The position numbers were made by a program, and so were the translations under genes. Positions 1 to 11,599 of a stretch of 64,000 bases of DNA are shown in pieces. Each line of letters opens with the position of its first letter. Position 1 is the stretch's first letter. This DNA comes from Xylona heveae TC161 (Eukaryota > Ascomycota > Xylonomycetes > Xylonales > Xylonaceae). Under the pieces are notes generated by a model, which worked only from the letters and a program-made list of their open reading frames with translations, searched no databases and was not told the origin of the DNA. The DNA lies in contig NW_017264194.1 in assembly GCF_001619985.1 (NCBI RefSeq), positions 2,103,511-2,167,510 of the forward strand. The letters run 5' to 3'.

Positions 1-1958
1 CCATTTCTAACGGTTGGGTATGTCTTCACGAGTCATATATTCGATTGGCTTCTAAGGCACATTCCTGGTTATCTGGTGCCCTTCCAATAGTTTTTCGTCT
101 CCATTTTAATCTTATTGTATTCCCCCATGACCGTTTCTTATTCTTTTCAGATTTCATTCACCTCACCTGTATTTCCATCCCATTCGTACTCTCACTTGTT
201 TGACTTTTCTTCTATTTCTTTTGGCAACGCATTACCCTCCATTTACTGTGCTTTTATTTCATACATTTCAGTCTCATTATTTCTCATGTGCAATGTGCCA
301 TGCGCGACGTGCAATGTGTTATGTGTATCTCAGTTCCATCCGCTTTTCGTGTTTTCTTTATATTATTTCCATACAGTGTATGTCATCTTTTCTTTGCAAT
401 ATTCCCGTTTTCCCTTCTCTTTTTTATTACCTTTGTACGCCGCAACGTCGACCATTACTAAAATGTCTTCAATGTAATTACCATTGGAAAAGATGATTCA
501 ATGAGAATATAGTCGGATGGGAAAAGATGACTTGCGTTTGGTCTCGACTTTTTTTACCGTTACGCAATGCAGACTTACAATTTGCTTCATGAGATGAATT
601 TAGACTATAACCAATAATTGGCTTGAAGTCTGTCTGATAAGTGATGGGTTTATGATTGTATGAATGTTGCAGAATGCTTATCATTACGATTCTAAGGTGA
701 GATCTATGGATATAAGACACGTTGCTATCTTGTTTCCCGTATCTTAATGGCAAATAGAGAGAAATAGTTGCGGGATCATTATTATTCGCATCATGTCCTC
801 GCATATCTAACTAAGCAGAAAAAGAAAAGGTAATAAAAGAAATAAGATTTTGTTTAACACCTTTGTGCACAAGACATGCAATGCTAATGACAAAGTCAAA
901 ATTTGTCGAGCAGAGTATTATCTACTGAGCATGCTGTGCCCCCAGGATGGCGGGCAGCACATAACATTGCACGTTAACGTCTAATCGATGACAAAGGAAC
1001 GACATCATCAATGGAAGATTCATCCATTCATTCTCAACTCCCAAGTCAAATCCAGATCGAATCTGACCCCACTACACGCAAGCCTCCACAGGGCCAATTT
1101 CCCAAATAGACCAAGAACGACGACAGATGATGATAAGACCACAAGAGGACCAATATCGTCATAATCGCATTATCTTGGAATGGCATAGAATGATGGAAGA
1201 ATGGACGACACCCCACCGTGAGTCAAACGAGGTTGAATCTGGCCATACATGTCCATATAATAAGACACATATGAGAACTCTCGCAGTGTAGGATAGGTAG
1301 TGAGTAATTGCCAGTCACAGACTAGACCTGTCTTGCTAACCATACTGCCTTCATGGTCTAATAGTGGAGTAACTTGTGTCGCTTCCACCAGCCGACCCCG
1401 CGTTGCCTCTTGCGCTCGGGTCCCACCTTTATCTTACTTGTGCTTGTCCCACCCCCAGCCTGGGGAAATCGTCACTTTACCCAAAAGCGGACTGGGACCT
1501 GAATGAGCTGATTTACAACTCGAGGCCTCCTCCATCATCTTTCAAGCCTCATTTTTTCTTTTTCTTCAAACTCTTTCTCAGGTACACATGAACTTGGTTA
1601 CTTCTTCGTCGCTAAACCTCATCGATTGCGATTAATTTGTTGGTGAGTGACGTTATTGTTTCTCCATGTCGCCGATTATATATCAGTTGCACAGGGAGAG
1701 GGGTATACTCGCCCATTTGGGTAATATTCCCCTCCACTGCACACCGCCGGCAGCTGTCTCCGATGAGCAACAAGAAAGATGCATGCAGCCGGCGAGTAGC
1801 TTTTCTTGAGTGCACGTCACAGGTTGGCAGGCTTCGATATTGATGTGGTTTTGGATTATGCTGATTTGTATCATTTGCTTGCTCGTAAAATGATGCTAAT
1901 TGTTGCAGTTTTCTTGTAGAAAGAGCATGCAACTGTCCTGATAAATCATCCCGCCATC
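1..1958. other. intergenic, no gene recognised
   Basis: Only short open frames without recognisable protein features occur here. The first 480 bases are T-rich, with runs such as tttctttatatt. The last few hundred bases are presumably promoter and 5' leader of the gene starting at 1959. I see no repeat, tRNA or mobile-element signature. Confidence 0.5.
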
Positions 1959-4900
1959 ATGTTGCCTCCATCGTTGCCGAGCGGGCAGCAGCGAGTCCTT
2001 TCCACGGCGACCATTCGCGCAGTGCATCATGCTTCGGCTGGTTCTGCGTTCGTTCTCTGCAGCCATAAGCTGGATCTACTCGTCCATCGGCGTCGTCTGA
2101 GAAACTCCCCTCACCCTCATCATCAACAGCAGTGTCATCATTTTTGGTTCGATCGCCGGCGCTTGTGGTCGTCATATCTAGGCAATGATGTACAGAAGCA
2201 TCTTGAAAGGCGCCACCGCGCTCTGCGGCACAAATATGCCAAGGCGATGCTGAGGCGGTCACTGTGGGACAGACAAAGCCAACTCGATGGTCAAAATACC
2301 CACCTTTCACTCTGGGGATGGCGTGCGGCAAGTTCGTGGGGCAAGCATTGTGGACGGTGGGGTCAATATAAGTCTTCTTCTGATTCCCAGGGAAATGCCG
2401 AAAAGGGTTCGGATAAGCATTCCCGTTCTGAGTCGAGACATGAGCAGATGCGGAGGCGCATTGAAGAGGTGAAGAAACTAGTTGAAGAAGATCCCTTTGG
2501 TGCCATCTTTGGAAGGCACGCTGATCCAGAATCTGGCTTTCCGAAATCGAAATCACATTCCCATTGGTCGCCATTGCAGTGGCTGCGCCGCGATACCTCT
2601 GACGCTCATCGGAATAGTCAAGATATCATTGATGCGGTTGCGCGACGGAGCGACCAAGCTTCTTCCACAAAAGTGCCAAATCCCCCAGAGACATCTGCGA
2701 CAGAGGAGTACGAATTTGACCCTATTTCCATGCGTAAAGTTCCCAAGCGGCCCAACAAAGGCGAAGACACGAATTCGACCGACGTGTCTTACGATATTCC
2801 GGTGAAGAAGTTTCGAGGCTATCGGGAACAACAGATCCCTCAGACCCAGGCATCTGCTGGAGAGACCAGTTCAGATTTCCGTTCGTCACACGAGGGTACA
2901 CCGGCTGCGCAAGATGGTGATCAGTTGCCAAAAAAGGACAACGTGCCTGAGTACCGTCCACGAGAACCGACCGATACTCGACCCAAATTCTCTCCTGAAT
3001 CGAGAAAAACAAGTGATATTGCCAAGGAGACTAGAGACGATGTCGATCTTCTTCGTGCAAGTGACGTTCGTGCCGCGGCTGGTCGAACAAAGCAGTCACA
3101 GGCCGAGTCTCCGGAGAAAAAGCGTGCCACGCGGCGCCGTCTTGATGCGGAATTCTCCAAAGAGCAAGATCTTAGTCAGAAAGCCGCGGAGCAGGCGGCC
3201 ATGAAGGACGCTGCAAAGCGAGGTCGAACACCTCCTGGTCGGGATAATTCTGAGGAGGCCCGTAAGAGGGCAGCATCTGGCGCAAATGTGAAGAGTCCGA
3301 GGGCTGAAGATAGGACCAAGCCGGCCATCGATGTATGGGGTTACAGTCTTGCGCCCAGAGGCCTTGAGACATCGTATGCTGAAGAGGTTGAAAGGCGCGT
3401 CCAAATTGGTGAACTCGAATATATGAGAGAGCTCGAGGCCAGAGAAAGAGCTGAGCCAGACGGATACGATACTGAACCCATGGGCCTTCAGACCTCATTC
3501 GAAGAGGAGCAACGGCAAGGCTATGTGGACCCAAGGGAACTCGAAGCGGTTGCCCGTGAAAAGGAAGTCGATGCATACAGCAAGAAGCCAATGGGCCTGG
3601 AGACCTCGTATGAGAACGAAGTCCGAGAGTATCCTGAAGGATGGCCGGCAGAAGGGGCCAATGGCAATGAAGCCGAGATTTATAGGAAAGATCCTATGGA
3701 CCTTGAAACCTCGTATGAGGAAGAGCTCAGAGCGCTAAAGGCGGCTTCGGATGGGAAAGAAACAAAACTCGACTTTGATGGATACATTGGAGAGCCAACA
3801 GAACTGGAAACCACTGTAGAAGAAAACTTTCGGGCCATCACCAACCCATCGTTGAAGAGAAAGGACATACCGCGGAGAGATGACGGTTATAGCAAAGAGC
3901 CAATGGGCTTGGAGACATCGTATATGGAAGAACTGGCAGGAACTGCCCGTCACGAATCGGCCCAGCAGAAACTCAGAAAGGAGCAGCAGGAAATGCTTGA
4001 GAAAGAACTGAGTGTGTACGATGAGGGGCTGGAAAAGTCGTATCAAAAGGAACAAGAAGCCGATGAAAGTCAGTCTCGAAACGCCACCTCAAATGGCCAA
4101 CCCGAACGGGTGCAAAGTGAAGGAGATTTGGCCGGCAACGTGGCTGAGTTTGCTTCCCGAGATCGATGGTACAAACAAGCAGCACCACACTCTAGCATGC
4201 CCGAGTTTGAGAAATATGCCAGCACTGAAATACCCGATGGTCATCTCGATGCCAATCTAAAGGAGTTGTACCAGGGTATTTCCGAATCGTATGACGCTGC
4301 TTCCCATCAGAGAAAACAAGACGACGTTGGTACTCGAAACGCGGAACTTGACTCTGCTCTGGAACAGTATGAAGACAAACTTGGCCCGCAAGCCTACCAC
4401 TTCACTACCGGTCAAGATTCCTTGGAGGAAGAACTCGCTTTCAGGACAAGACTCCAGCAGGTCTCCGCAAGTCCTTCAAAGCCCACTGCCTCATCCCCAA
4501 ACGAGCCTCTCTACGATTCGTTTGAATACCCATCTCGAGACCCGGATCCCCTTGCTCTTCGTCTGGAGGAAGCTGAACAGCGTCTTCACGAAGAGGTCAG
4601 AGAAAACAACGACTTTCTCTACGATCTTCAAAACGAGATTAGCAAATCGGAAGACACTCTAACATCTCATTTCCCTTCCACCCTCTTCTCCACAGACAAC
4701 ATGGGCATTCGCCCTTCCCGACTTAATAAACTCCAGCACGAGCTGGAGATTCATGATCTCCATCTCCGATTAGCGGAAATGCAAATCGAGCGAGCCGGCA
4801 CCATTCTACGTGGCCATCCAGTTGCAACGGCAACCTCGACGTCGTATACCGCAGCCCCTCAGCACCTTCCTCAGCCCTCCGAACAGCACCCGCAGTCCCA

Positions 4901-5687
4901 CGAGCGGGGTCTGCCTACGCTTTACAAAGTTCTAGCTTATGACCGTTCTTCCAAGACTGTAGTTCTCGCAACGACCACGTCTTCAACCGCCTCGGCTCAG
5001 GCTGAGCCATCACTCACTCCGTCTGCAGCCCTCGCGAAGCTGGAATCTCCGGCCCGGTTCCTCGCCCATTTCCCTGCTCTCCAAGCCGAGGGCTACGAAA
5101 TCGTGTCGGGAAGCGGAGACGTGCTCGTCTTCAAGAAAGTCCGAGAGACCGAATCCGAAGCTGCAACGAGCCAGGGCATCGACGATCAATTTGCAGGATT
5201 CAGTCTCACCGACTATGAACTTGTTTCAACCCAACCCGGTGGCAGGACGAAATCTGACATTCAATATGAAGTCTACCCGCGCCAAATCAATCCCATCGAT
5301 GGCACTACTACCACTCCGCAGACGGGCAATTTTGCTTCCCCTACGGGTTTTGTGAATCACGATGCGTTTGATCCGCTCGAGATTGACGCGCGCGAGTATG
5401 AGCTGGAGATGAGAGAAGAGGCTATGAGGAAGTTTGCTGAAAATGCGACAAAGAGAGCCGAAGCAATCAATCTCGCCGAAGTCGAGCCCAAGGAGCAAAC
5501 ACAGCAGGATAATTCCGCCAAGAGTTCTGCTATTGACAAAGAGTCGAAAACGACTGGAAGTGCTTCAGCAGAGGAAGAGCCGTTCAGCAAGAAACTTGCG
5601 CGAGGTGCTATCATCACTACTGTTGCAGCAGGAGTTACTTATGCCGCCGGTGTAGTCACCGAATTGTGGCGCACTGGTGGATTCTAG
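1959..5687 (+). CDS. large repeat-containing, probably mitochondrial membrane protein of unknown function
   Basis: Uninterrupted 1242-codon frame starting at ATG 1959. The N-terminus is rich in Arg, His and Ser and poor in acids, as in a mitochondrial presequence. The middle is charged and low-complexity. About residues 460-700 hold seven or eight spaced copies of a motif like PMGLETSYEEE. Further on come a coiled-coil-like segment (ELEIHDLHLRLAEMQIERAG), a more globular stretch (LYKVLAYDRSSKTV through GYEIVSGSGDVLVFKKV), and one C-terminal hydrophobic helix (GAIITTVAAGVTYAAGVV). Similar single-copy proteins of this design occur in filamentous fungi without a proven function, as far as I recall. 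It converges on the Afg1-like gene. The mitochondrial location is inferred from composition only. Confidence 0.85.
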   Translation: MLPPSLPSGQQRVLSTATIRAVHHASAGSAFVLCSHKLDLLVHRRRLRNSPHPHHQQQCHHFWFDRRRLWSSYLGNDVQKHLERRHRALRHKYAKAMLRRSLWDRQSQLDGQNTHLSLWGWRAASSWGKHCGRWGQYKSSSDSQGNAEKGSDKHSRSESRHEQMRRRIEEVKKLVEEDPFGAIFGRHADPESGFPKSKSHSHWSPLQWLRRDTSDAHRNSQDIIDAVARRSDQASSTKVPNPPETSATEEYEFDPISMRKVPKRPNKGEDTNSTDVSYDIPVKKFRGYREQQIPQTQASAGETSSDFRSSHEGTPAAQDGDQLPKKDNVPEYRPREPTDTRPKFSPESRKTSDIAKETRDDVDLLRASDVRAAAGRTKQSQAESPEKKRATRRRLDAEFSKEQDLSQKAAEQAAMKDAAKRGRTPPGRDNSEEARKRAASGANVKSPRAEDRTKPAIDVWGYSLAPRGLETSYAEEVERRVQIGELEYMRELEARERAEPDGYDTEPMGLQTSFEEEQRQGYVDPRELEAVAREKEVDAYSKKPMGLETSYENEVREYPEGWPAEGANGNEAEIYRKDPMDLETSYEEELRALKAASDGKETKLDFDGYIGEPTELETTVEENFRAITNPSLKRKDIPRRDDGYSKEPMGLETSYMEELAGTARHESAQQKLRKEQQEMLEKELSVYDEGLEKSYQKEQEADESQSRNATSNGQPERVQSEGDLAGNVAEFASRDRWYKQAAPHSSMPEFEKYASTEIPDGHLDANLKELYQGISESYDAASHQRKQDDVGTRNAELDSALEQYEDKLGPQAYHFTTGQDSLEEELAFRTRLQQVSASPSKPTASSPNEPLYDSFEYPSRDPDPLALRLEEAEQRLHEEVRENNDFLYDLQNEISKSEDTLTSHFPSTLFSTDNMGIRPSRLNKLQHELEIHDLHLRLAEMQIERAGTILRGHPVATATSTSYTAAPQHLPQPSEQHPQSHERGLPTLYKVLAYDRSSKTVVLATTTSSTASAQAEPSLTPSAALAKLESPARFLAHFPALQAEGYEIVSGSGDVLVFKKVRETESEAATSQGIDDQFAGFSLTDYELVSTQPGGRTKSDIQYEVYPRQINPIDGTTTTPQTGNFASPTGFVNHDAFDPLEIDAREYELEMREEAMRKFAENATKRAEAINLAEVEPKEQTQQDNSAKSSAIDKESKTTGSASAEEEPFSKKLARGAIITTVAAGVTYAAGVVTELWRTGGF

Positions 5688-6583
5688 TCTGCTTGTTTGA
5701 AGATCCTGGCTGCAACACAATCACAGTGACTGTACCTGCAGTACTTTAAGCATACGAGAGTGCCTGCTCTAGCACACAAGATATTCAAACACACGAATAC
5801 GCACGAATTAACGCATGGCATGGATAGGATACATGGTAGGATGTGAATTGGAGTAACACGAGAAATATGGCAACAGGACCTTCGGACATGGATCTTTTTT
5901 TACTCTATTTTTCTTTTCCTTCATTTTATTTCTTCTTCTTTTTCTTTGAAATCATGTAAATCTAGCGCTCTACAATATCAATCTCCCAACCCACTAGCAC
6001 CTCTTTTCCCCACTCCTCGTCAGGCATACTCTCTGCCTGTCTTGCCTCTCCACTTTTTTTTTCCTTTCCTTTTCTATTTTTTCTCTCCTTTCTTTTACCT
6101 TTCTTTTATCTTTTTTTAATTCTCAATTTCCTCAAAGGATCATGTTGCATTGATTTGCATTTCCTCTCTACTATCAATATGATTATAAATATCATCAATA
6201 TCATCAATATCAAAATTGACGAAATACGTTATTGAAACTAATAGTATACACTATCACTGTTACCGTCACGGAAGCATATAACTTCATGCTCTTTCTTAGT
6301 ATGGTATTGGATTCTATCTCGAGGTATATATGTAATCTATCGTTCCACAGGTATATATGTCCCACTTACAACCCAAAACGGGGGACACAGTAATGATGCC
6401 AAAAATGATGACAAGAGTGGGTGACAAAAGTGATGACAAGAAAGGGTGACCAAAGTAACAAGAAAGGTGTTACAAAAAAGAAAAAAAAGAAAATCCACAA
6501 AAATCTCTTACAAAAAGGCTTGATGCTCAATGCTCGCTGCTCGCTGTTCGCTGTTCGCTACCGCACTACCCAACTTCACTGAA
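5688..6583. other. 3' flanks of two converging genes
   Basis: No coding signal. T- and CT-rich tracts lie at about 5895-5955 and 6050-6120, followed by short direct repeats of atcaatatc near 6186-6213 and an A-rich tract near 6470-6515. This fits 3' untranslated regions of the convergent genes on either side. Confidence 0.45.
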
Positions 6584-8795
6584 TCACTGCTTCAGCGCTT
6601 CAGCGCGCCCATTATCATTTTCCGCCTCCCCGCTCCAGTCCTCTCTGGTATGCATATCCTCTGCGCCGCCACCACTTGGACCTACTTTCTTCTTTATCTT
6701 ATCATCATCGTCGGGTTTTGCTCCTCCTCCTAGGTGTGCTTTGCCCTGGTCAGAAAAGGCGAGATCGGCGTCCTTGGCAGGGCTGCTCAAGTCGCGCTCG
6801 ACCCAATCTTTGCTTCCCATTTCAGTCAAGCGGCTGAGGGCACGGGCGAAAGCGAAGCGCTCCTCGTCGCCGGTGAAGAGGTGGCTGTTCTGAAGGACGT
6901 CCATGTTGTGGCTCGTGCCGAGGTCGTCGAGGAGGTGCATCATCGCGGAGGTGTCGTCCGTGTCGGTGTCGGTGTCATTATTGACGTCCTGTGGTTTCGT
7001 CGCCGACGAAGAGGAGGAAGAGGAGGAAGAGGAGAATGGAGAGGATGGAGAGGGGGAAGAGGGGGAGGGGGATGTATTAACGCCTTCGTGCTGTTGTTGT
7101 TGGCGCAGTGCGTCGGCGAGTTCTTCTTTGGATAGGAAGAGGTGGGTTAGAGGCACGGCGGTGGTGAGGACGAGTTTGGCCTGCGATTGAGATGGGTGGT
7201 TAGTTGGACGGTGCCTGGAGAGGTAGAAAGTGGAATAGATAAGGGGGAAGGAGAACAAGAAGAGAGAGAAAAGAGAACGTACCCTACTCTCATATACGGT
7301 ATCGATAAAGGTGATGAATCGTCGGGCGAGGTCTCTCTCGCGATGCGTCATGCCAGGGACGTCGGTCACGATAAATGCCTGGTACCGACGCATGAGCTCC
7401 AAGTAATCGGCCGCGCTCTTGGGCTGGCGGATGAGTTCGTCAAAGGTAAAGACGGCGGCGTTGCCGCTGACGCGGGGCACGTGGAGATTCCGGCCCCAGA
7501 TGCGATGCGTGGCCGGGTGCGGGGGATCGTTTTGAAGATCGCCGAGGAAATTGAACCATCGGTCTGCGTGGACCTGAGCGTTTCCGTCAAGCGGGAAATG
7601 ATAAACGCCTGATGGCGGACGAGGGACTTTGCGGTAGTCGGTGGGTGAATCGAGGTTGATGACCTCGAGTTGGGTCTTGAGGAGGGTGATGCAGGGGATA
7701 AAGGACTCGCGCTGGACGCCATTCTTGTACAGTTCGTCTGGGTGTCTGTTTGATGTGGTTACGAGGACGACGCCGTGGGACATGAGGGCTTCTAAAAGTC
7801 TATTGTTGGGTATCAAAAGGAATTTACAGTTAGCCATGACGAGCTCTGTTGATGATACGTTGTATTTGGAGACCAGAGGGCACTCACCTCCGCAGAATCA
7901 TGGCGTCGGCCACGTCGGTGCATTGGAATTCGTCAAAGCAGAATACTCGTCCTTGCTCGGCCAAGTCTGCGGCAACGAAAGGAACGGCGTCAACGTCGTT
8001 GCCGTACTTCATCTTCATAAGGTGAAGACGCTTGTGCACGTCTTGCATGAAATTGTTGAAGTGGATGCGCGATTTCGAGGTGATGTTAGGTGGTAAAGTA
8101 TCGTGGAATAGGTCCATCATCATTGTCTTGCCGCTACCGACATCGCCATACATGTAGAGTCCCTTGGGCAGGTCAGGGGGTATTTGTGTCTTATGCGCCT
8201 TGGAGGAGCTCGAGAAGAGTGATCCGAGAATGGATTTCTTGCGCGGTTGTAAAGATTCAATTGTGGGATGTTCGACTGGCGCGGGATTGTACCCCTTGAG
8301 GGTCTCGTGGAGGGTTTGGAGGTGCTTGATGACCCCTAATTCTCATTGTTAGAGAGAAGCCGACCAACACTGCATGAGCGGAAGTGTGCCAAGGACGAAC
8401 CTCTCTGGTGATCATCATCTTTGAGCCTGCCTTGCGCTACTCGTCTTTCATATTCTGCGAGCGGTCCCGTGCTTGGATCATCTTTGACGCGATTGTCGAT
8501 TAGCAGTGTTTTTGCGTTGCAGTTATCTAATTAAAGGAGTCAAACCACTGCTCACTGTCGCCAACCCTCGCAGAGGCGTTTTTGGAATGGTCCTGCCATT
8601 GTACGCGCTGGGAAAGCTAACACGCGCATGCGCTGCCCTGTACGCTAACGGTCGTGATCTTTGAAAGGCATGTGTAGTCCTCAATTGGTGAGCGTTTAAG
8701 CAGCGAGTGCAGACTGTCCGCTTCGTCCCTCTTGAGGCATTTGTCGGCAACGAGAGACGCAGGGCCGAGCCTCTCGCTGAATGGGCGACATTCAT
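6584..8795 (-). CDS. afg1: AFG1-like mitochondrial AAA+ ATPase
   Basis: Family role: Afg1/LACE1 is an inner-membrane mitochondrial ATPase that assists turnover of respiratory-chain subunits. The joined exons show Walker A (YGDVGSGKT), Walker B (VFCFDEFQ), and a sensor/arginine-finger region (TTSNRHPDELYKNGVQRESF). The C-terminal half carries YLELMRRYQAFIVTDVPGM and RRFITFIDTVYES. Exons read 8401 to about 8520 (5' edge uncertain), 8335-7888, 7799-7283 and 7180-6584. Introns 8336-8400, 7800-7887 and 7181-7282 have good GT-AG ends and agree in phase. A first exon from ATG 8795 (MNVAHSARGSAL, basic and presequence-like) is likely, but I could not find an in-phase junction between it and the exon ending 8401. 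A Ser-rich, low-complexity insert (near 7000-7060) interrupts the C-terminal domain. Confidence 0.9.
7004..7070. repeat. GA-rich low-complexity coding repeat
   Basis: A run of gaggaagaggagg-type triplets lies inside the Afg1 gene. Read on the coding strand it gives a Ser/Pro-rich stretch (SPSSPFSSSSSSSSSS) just before an Asp/Thr-rich stretch. It probably arose by triplet slippage and forms a disordered linker. Confidence 0.75.
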
Positions 8796-11599
8796 TCCGG
8801 GGCACTCTTTGGAAAAGCGTTTATTCAAGTCACCGCCTAATCGTGTTGTGAAATCCAAGAAGCATTTCTGGCAGTTCAAAAAAGGATGGAAGGAGACGAG
8901 GACAACCGACAGAAATATTCTTGAGCTGGCGGTCATAAAGATCAGCAATGACGCTGCGGCACGAGCGGTGATAAGATTAGATTCCCGTTCGGGTAAATCG
9001 ATAAACTTCTGCCTCGGCATCGGTTTAGATACCCGTCACCCGTCAGGCCCGTCCAGCAGGATGGTCACCATCAACATTGAGAGCCACAGCATAAACTCAA
9101 AAGAGAGGAATAGGTTCATCATTGTCAAAGGTTGGTTCGATTCAATTTTAATTGATGTGCACAATGGTGCGCAGTGTAATCTCCCCGAGGGGGTGGACTT
9201 GCAATATTATGGGCAGTAAATGCATTGTTTTTTATTTTCAAATTTAAAAAATTAAATCAGTTTATCACCAAAATCATTATTCGACTGAAGAAATTAGGTT
9301 GAGAAGGACCTCGACTCGAAAGTAGATTATATTTAATGGTTATATTTTCTGATATTTGTCGACATTATATTGCTTTGCTTTATCTGATACCGTGATTCTT
9401 TGGCTTAATTATATCAAAAGGGTTAGTGAACGTACTGTTTTTCAACCACAATACAATCCGATTTCCAGACCAGCCAAGCATGTGTCTCTGATGAACACAT
9501 TCCGACCTGCTGCGCAGTCTTTGGTCTCCCGGGCAAAATGAATTCCAGATCGAGAGCAAATGGCCGGTATTCACGGAATCCAGATGTGGCTGTGAACCAA
9601 CATCTATGAGGACAGAGACTTAAGGTAAGTTAGTGTTGTTGGAACACAGGAATAATGCGTCATGTCACATTCAGGTATTCGGCATCCAATGATGACTGGA
9701 AGACAATGACCTGAGTCATCATCTTCATGTTCACATTGGACGAGACAAGAGGTTCAGGCTGGACCATAGCAGCAATAATAATCGCTGCCATGAGAGACTT
9801 GGCTGAAACCGGGTGAGAGATGTTGTCCCTGATGGCGGCGCCCCTTCATCTCTCTTATGCTGCCTATTGCGGATGGCTTAACTAATGCTCCTTTGTACTT
9901 TGGACGATAGCAGTTTTGAGTACGTGGAGATACGAAGCGATAGCGCGACACGGGATAATTTAGTCGTGTTTGTCAGTTACTAGAATAGCTCTTGCCAATT
10001 TACGGGATTGAGCAGGCATTTGTCTTCCCGGCAATAGTAAATCTATCCGATGATTTCTTTAACGTCATCCAGATTATTCACAATCAGTCAGATGTTTGCT
10101 ATTCAAACATGTCTTTTCATATCGGCATTATGAAAGATCAACCTCAGCGACACCACCTGCAGGGTACTCGTACTGACACGGGCCCTGACACCCTGTACAA
10201 GTGCTGTACGAGGGCCGCTGCATGGCAGCTACGCTTTACGCCGTCTGTCGCCCTAATACCCTTGGTCTCTTTTGCTCCTGGCGATCATTGTTTGCAGCAT
10301 CAGGTACCTTCGTACATGATTCTCTGATTCGACCACGTCCAAGAAAACACCTGGTCCGACCAGGTCTGGCCTGCCGTTGACGATCGCTTAATATTAATGG
10401 AAAACAGAGAAGGAGCCCGCTTGCTTTTGGGCGGATCAAGCGCCTGACCGTTAACCTAGGCGCAAAACTAAAGGAGTCGTGATTACGCCCTAGGCCTGTC
10501 GATCCTTGTACCGAAAGTGAGAGGGACAAAAATAATTCCACAACCACAGAAGAGACGGAAAAAAAAAAAAACAGATCAAAGACAGAGCTATTCCATCGAG
10601 CGAGAGAAATTGACACATCATCTCGGAACATTGTCCGACGAGATAGGGAGGTTCATGGAGACTCGCATGATCGATAATATCTTCTCATTCATTAGGGTGC
10701 GGCCTGTTTACGTTTTGACTACAAGACGCAATCTGTACATGCATGTGAGGAAGGGGGGGGGGGCGAAAAGTGCCTTGGAGGGCAAGGAAGGGAGGGGCTC
10801 GAACCATTTGCAGATGAGCGAAAGAGGGCCCTTGCGTGCGACAACTGAGTCCCACTGCCCCGATATGGAAACAAGAGGATGTATGGACGCGGGACGAGCA
10901 AATCGTTGTGCGAGGTGAGCCGTGGACATGGACCACAAAGACAGCTTTACGGAAAAGCGACAACTGACACTGGGTTCGGGAAGCTTCTCAACCCGTAACC
11001 CATCTAGGCTTGCCTTCTTGAGCGGCACGACCGTTCATGACTTGTTAAAAAGGCTGATTGCTTGATTGCGAGATACGAAAAGTAAAGCAAATAGTGTCGT
11101 CGCCAGTTGCATGTTGGGCTTGGTGTGGCTGTAAGCCACTCATTTAGAAATGCCAAAAATGCCTGTCAGGTGAGGAAGCCATGTCAAAGACACACCAAAG
11201 GCGACATTATTGGGGGTAACCTTTTCATGAGATTGAGAGGATGTAGCTCTACTCAGCACCATCGAGAGAGACGATCGAAGTATTTGTATTCGCGTCCTCC
11301 AGCTCAGCGACCAGCATCCGGGATGCTAGGCTGCATGATATAGGTGGGTATCAGGTACCTGAGACAGGCTGACCAGAAGGTGCTCCAGATGAGGTGCAGA
11401 TCAGGTACTGGTACGTGAACCATCAATTAAGTAGACGCTAACGTGTGGAAATGTTTGGACATCACTAATCGCACTAAACTAGGGGAAATTGCTTAAAGCA
11501 GCAAAGGCATAGATTGTCTGGAAAAGAAACGAGACACTAATTATTATTGACACTTGATTTGGAACTATCGACACTACGCCAGGCACACCACATGGCCAC
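8796..11599. other. gene-poor stretch, no gene recognised
   Basis: I find no frame with recognisable protein features. A 170-codon plus-strand frame at 8707-9219 is mostly antisense to, or just upstream of, the Afg1 5' end and has no protein character. The segment near 9220-9350 is AT-rich. A G-run (ggggggggggcg) occurs near 10757-10768. No terminal repeats or transposase were seen. Confidence 0.4.

Noticed and set aside
6734-7612. Plus-strand frames over the Afg1 gene
   Set aside because: They are antisense shadows of the Afg1 exons and of the GA-rich Ser tract.
8707-9219. 170-codon plus-strand frame
   Set aside because: It overlaps the Afg1 5' end in antisense and has no motif, helix pattern or splice context suggesting a gene.
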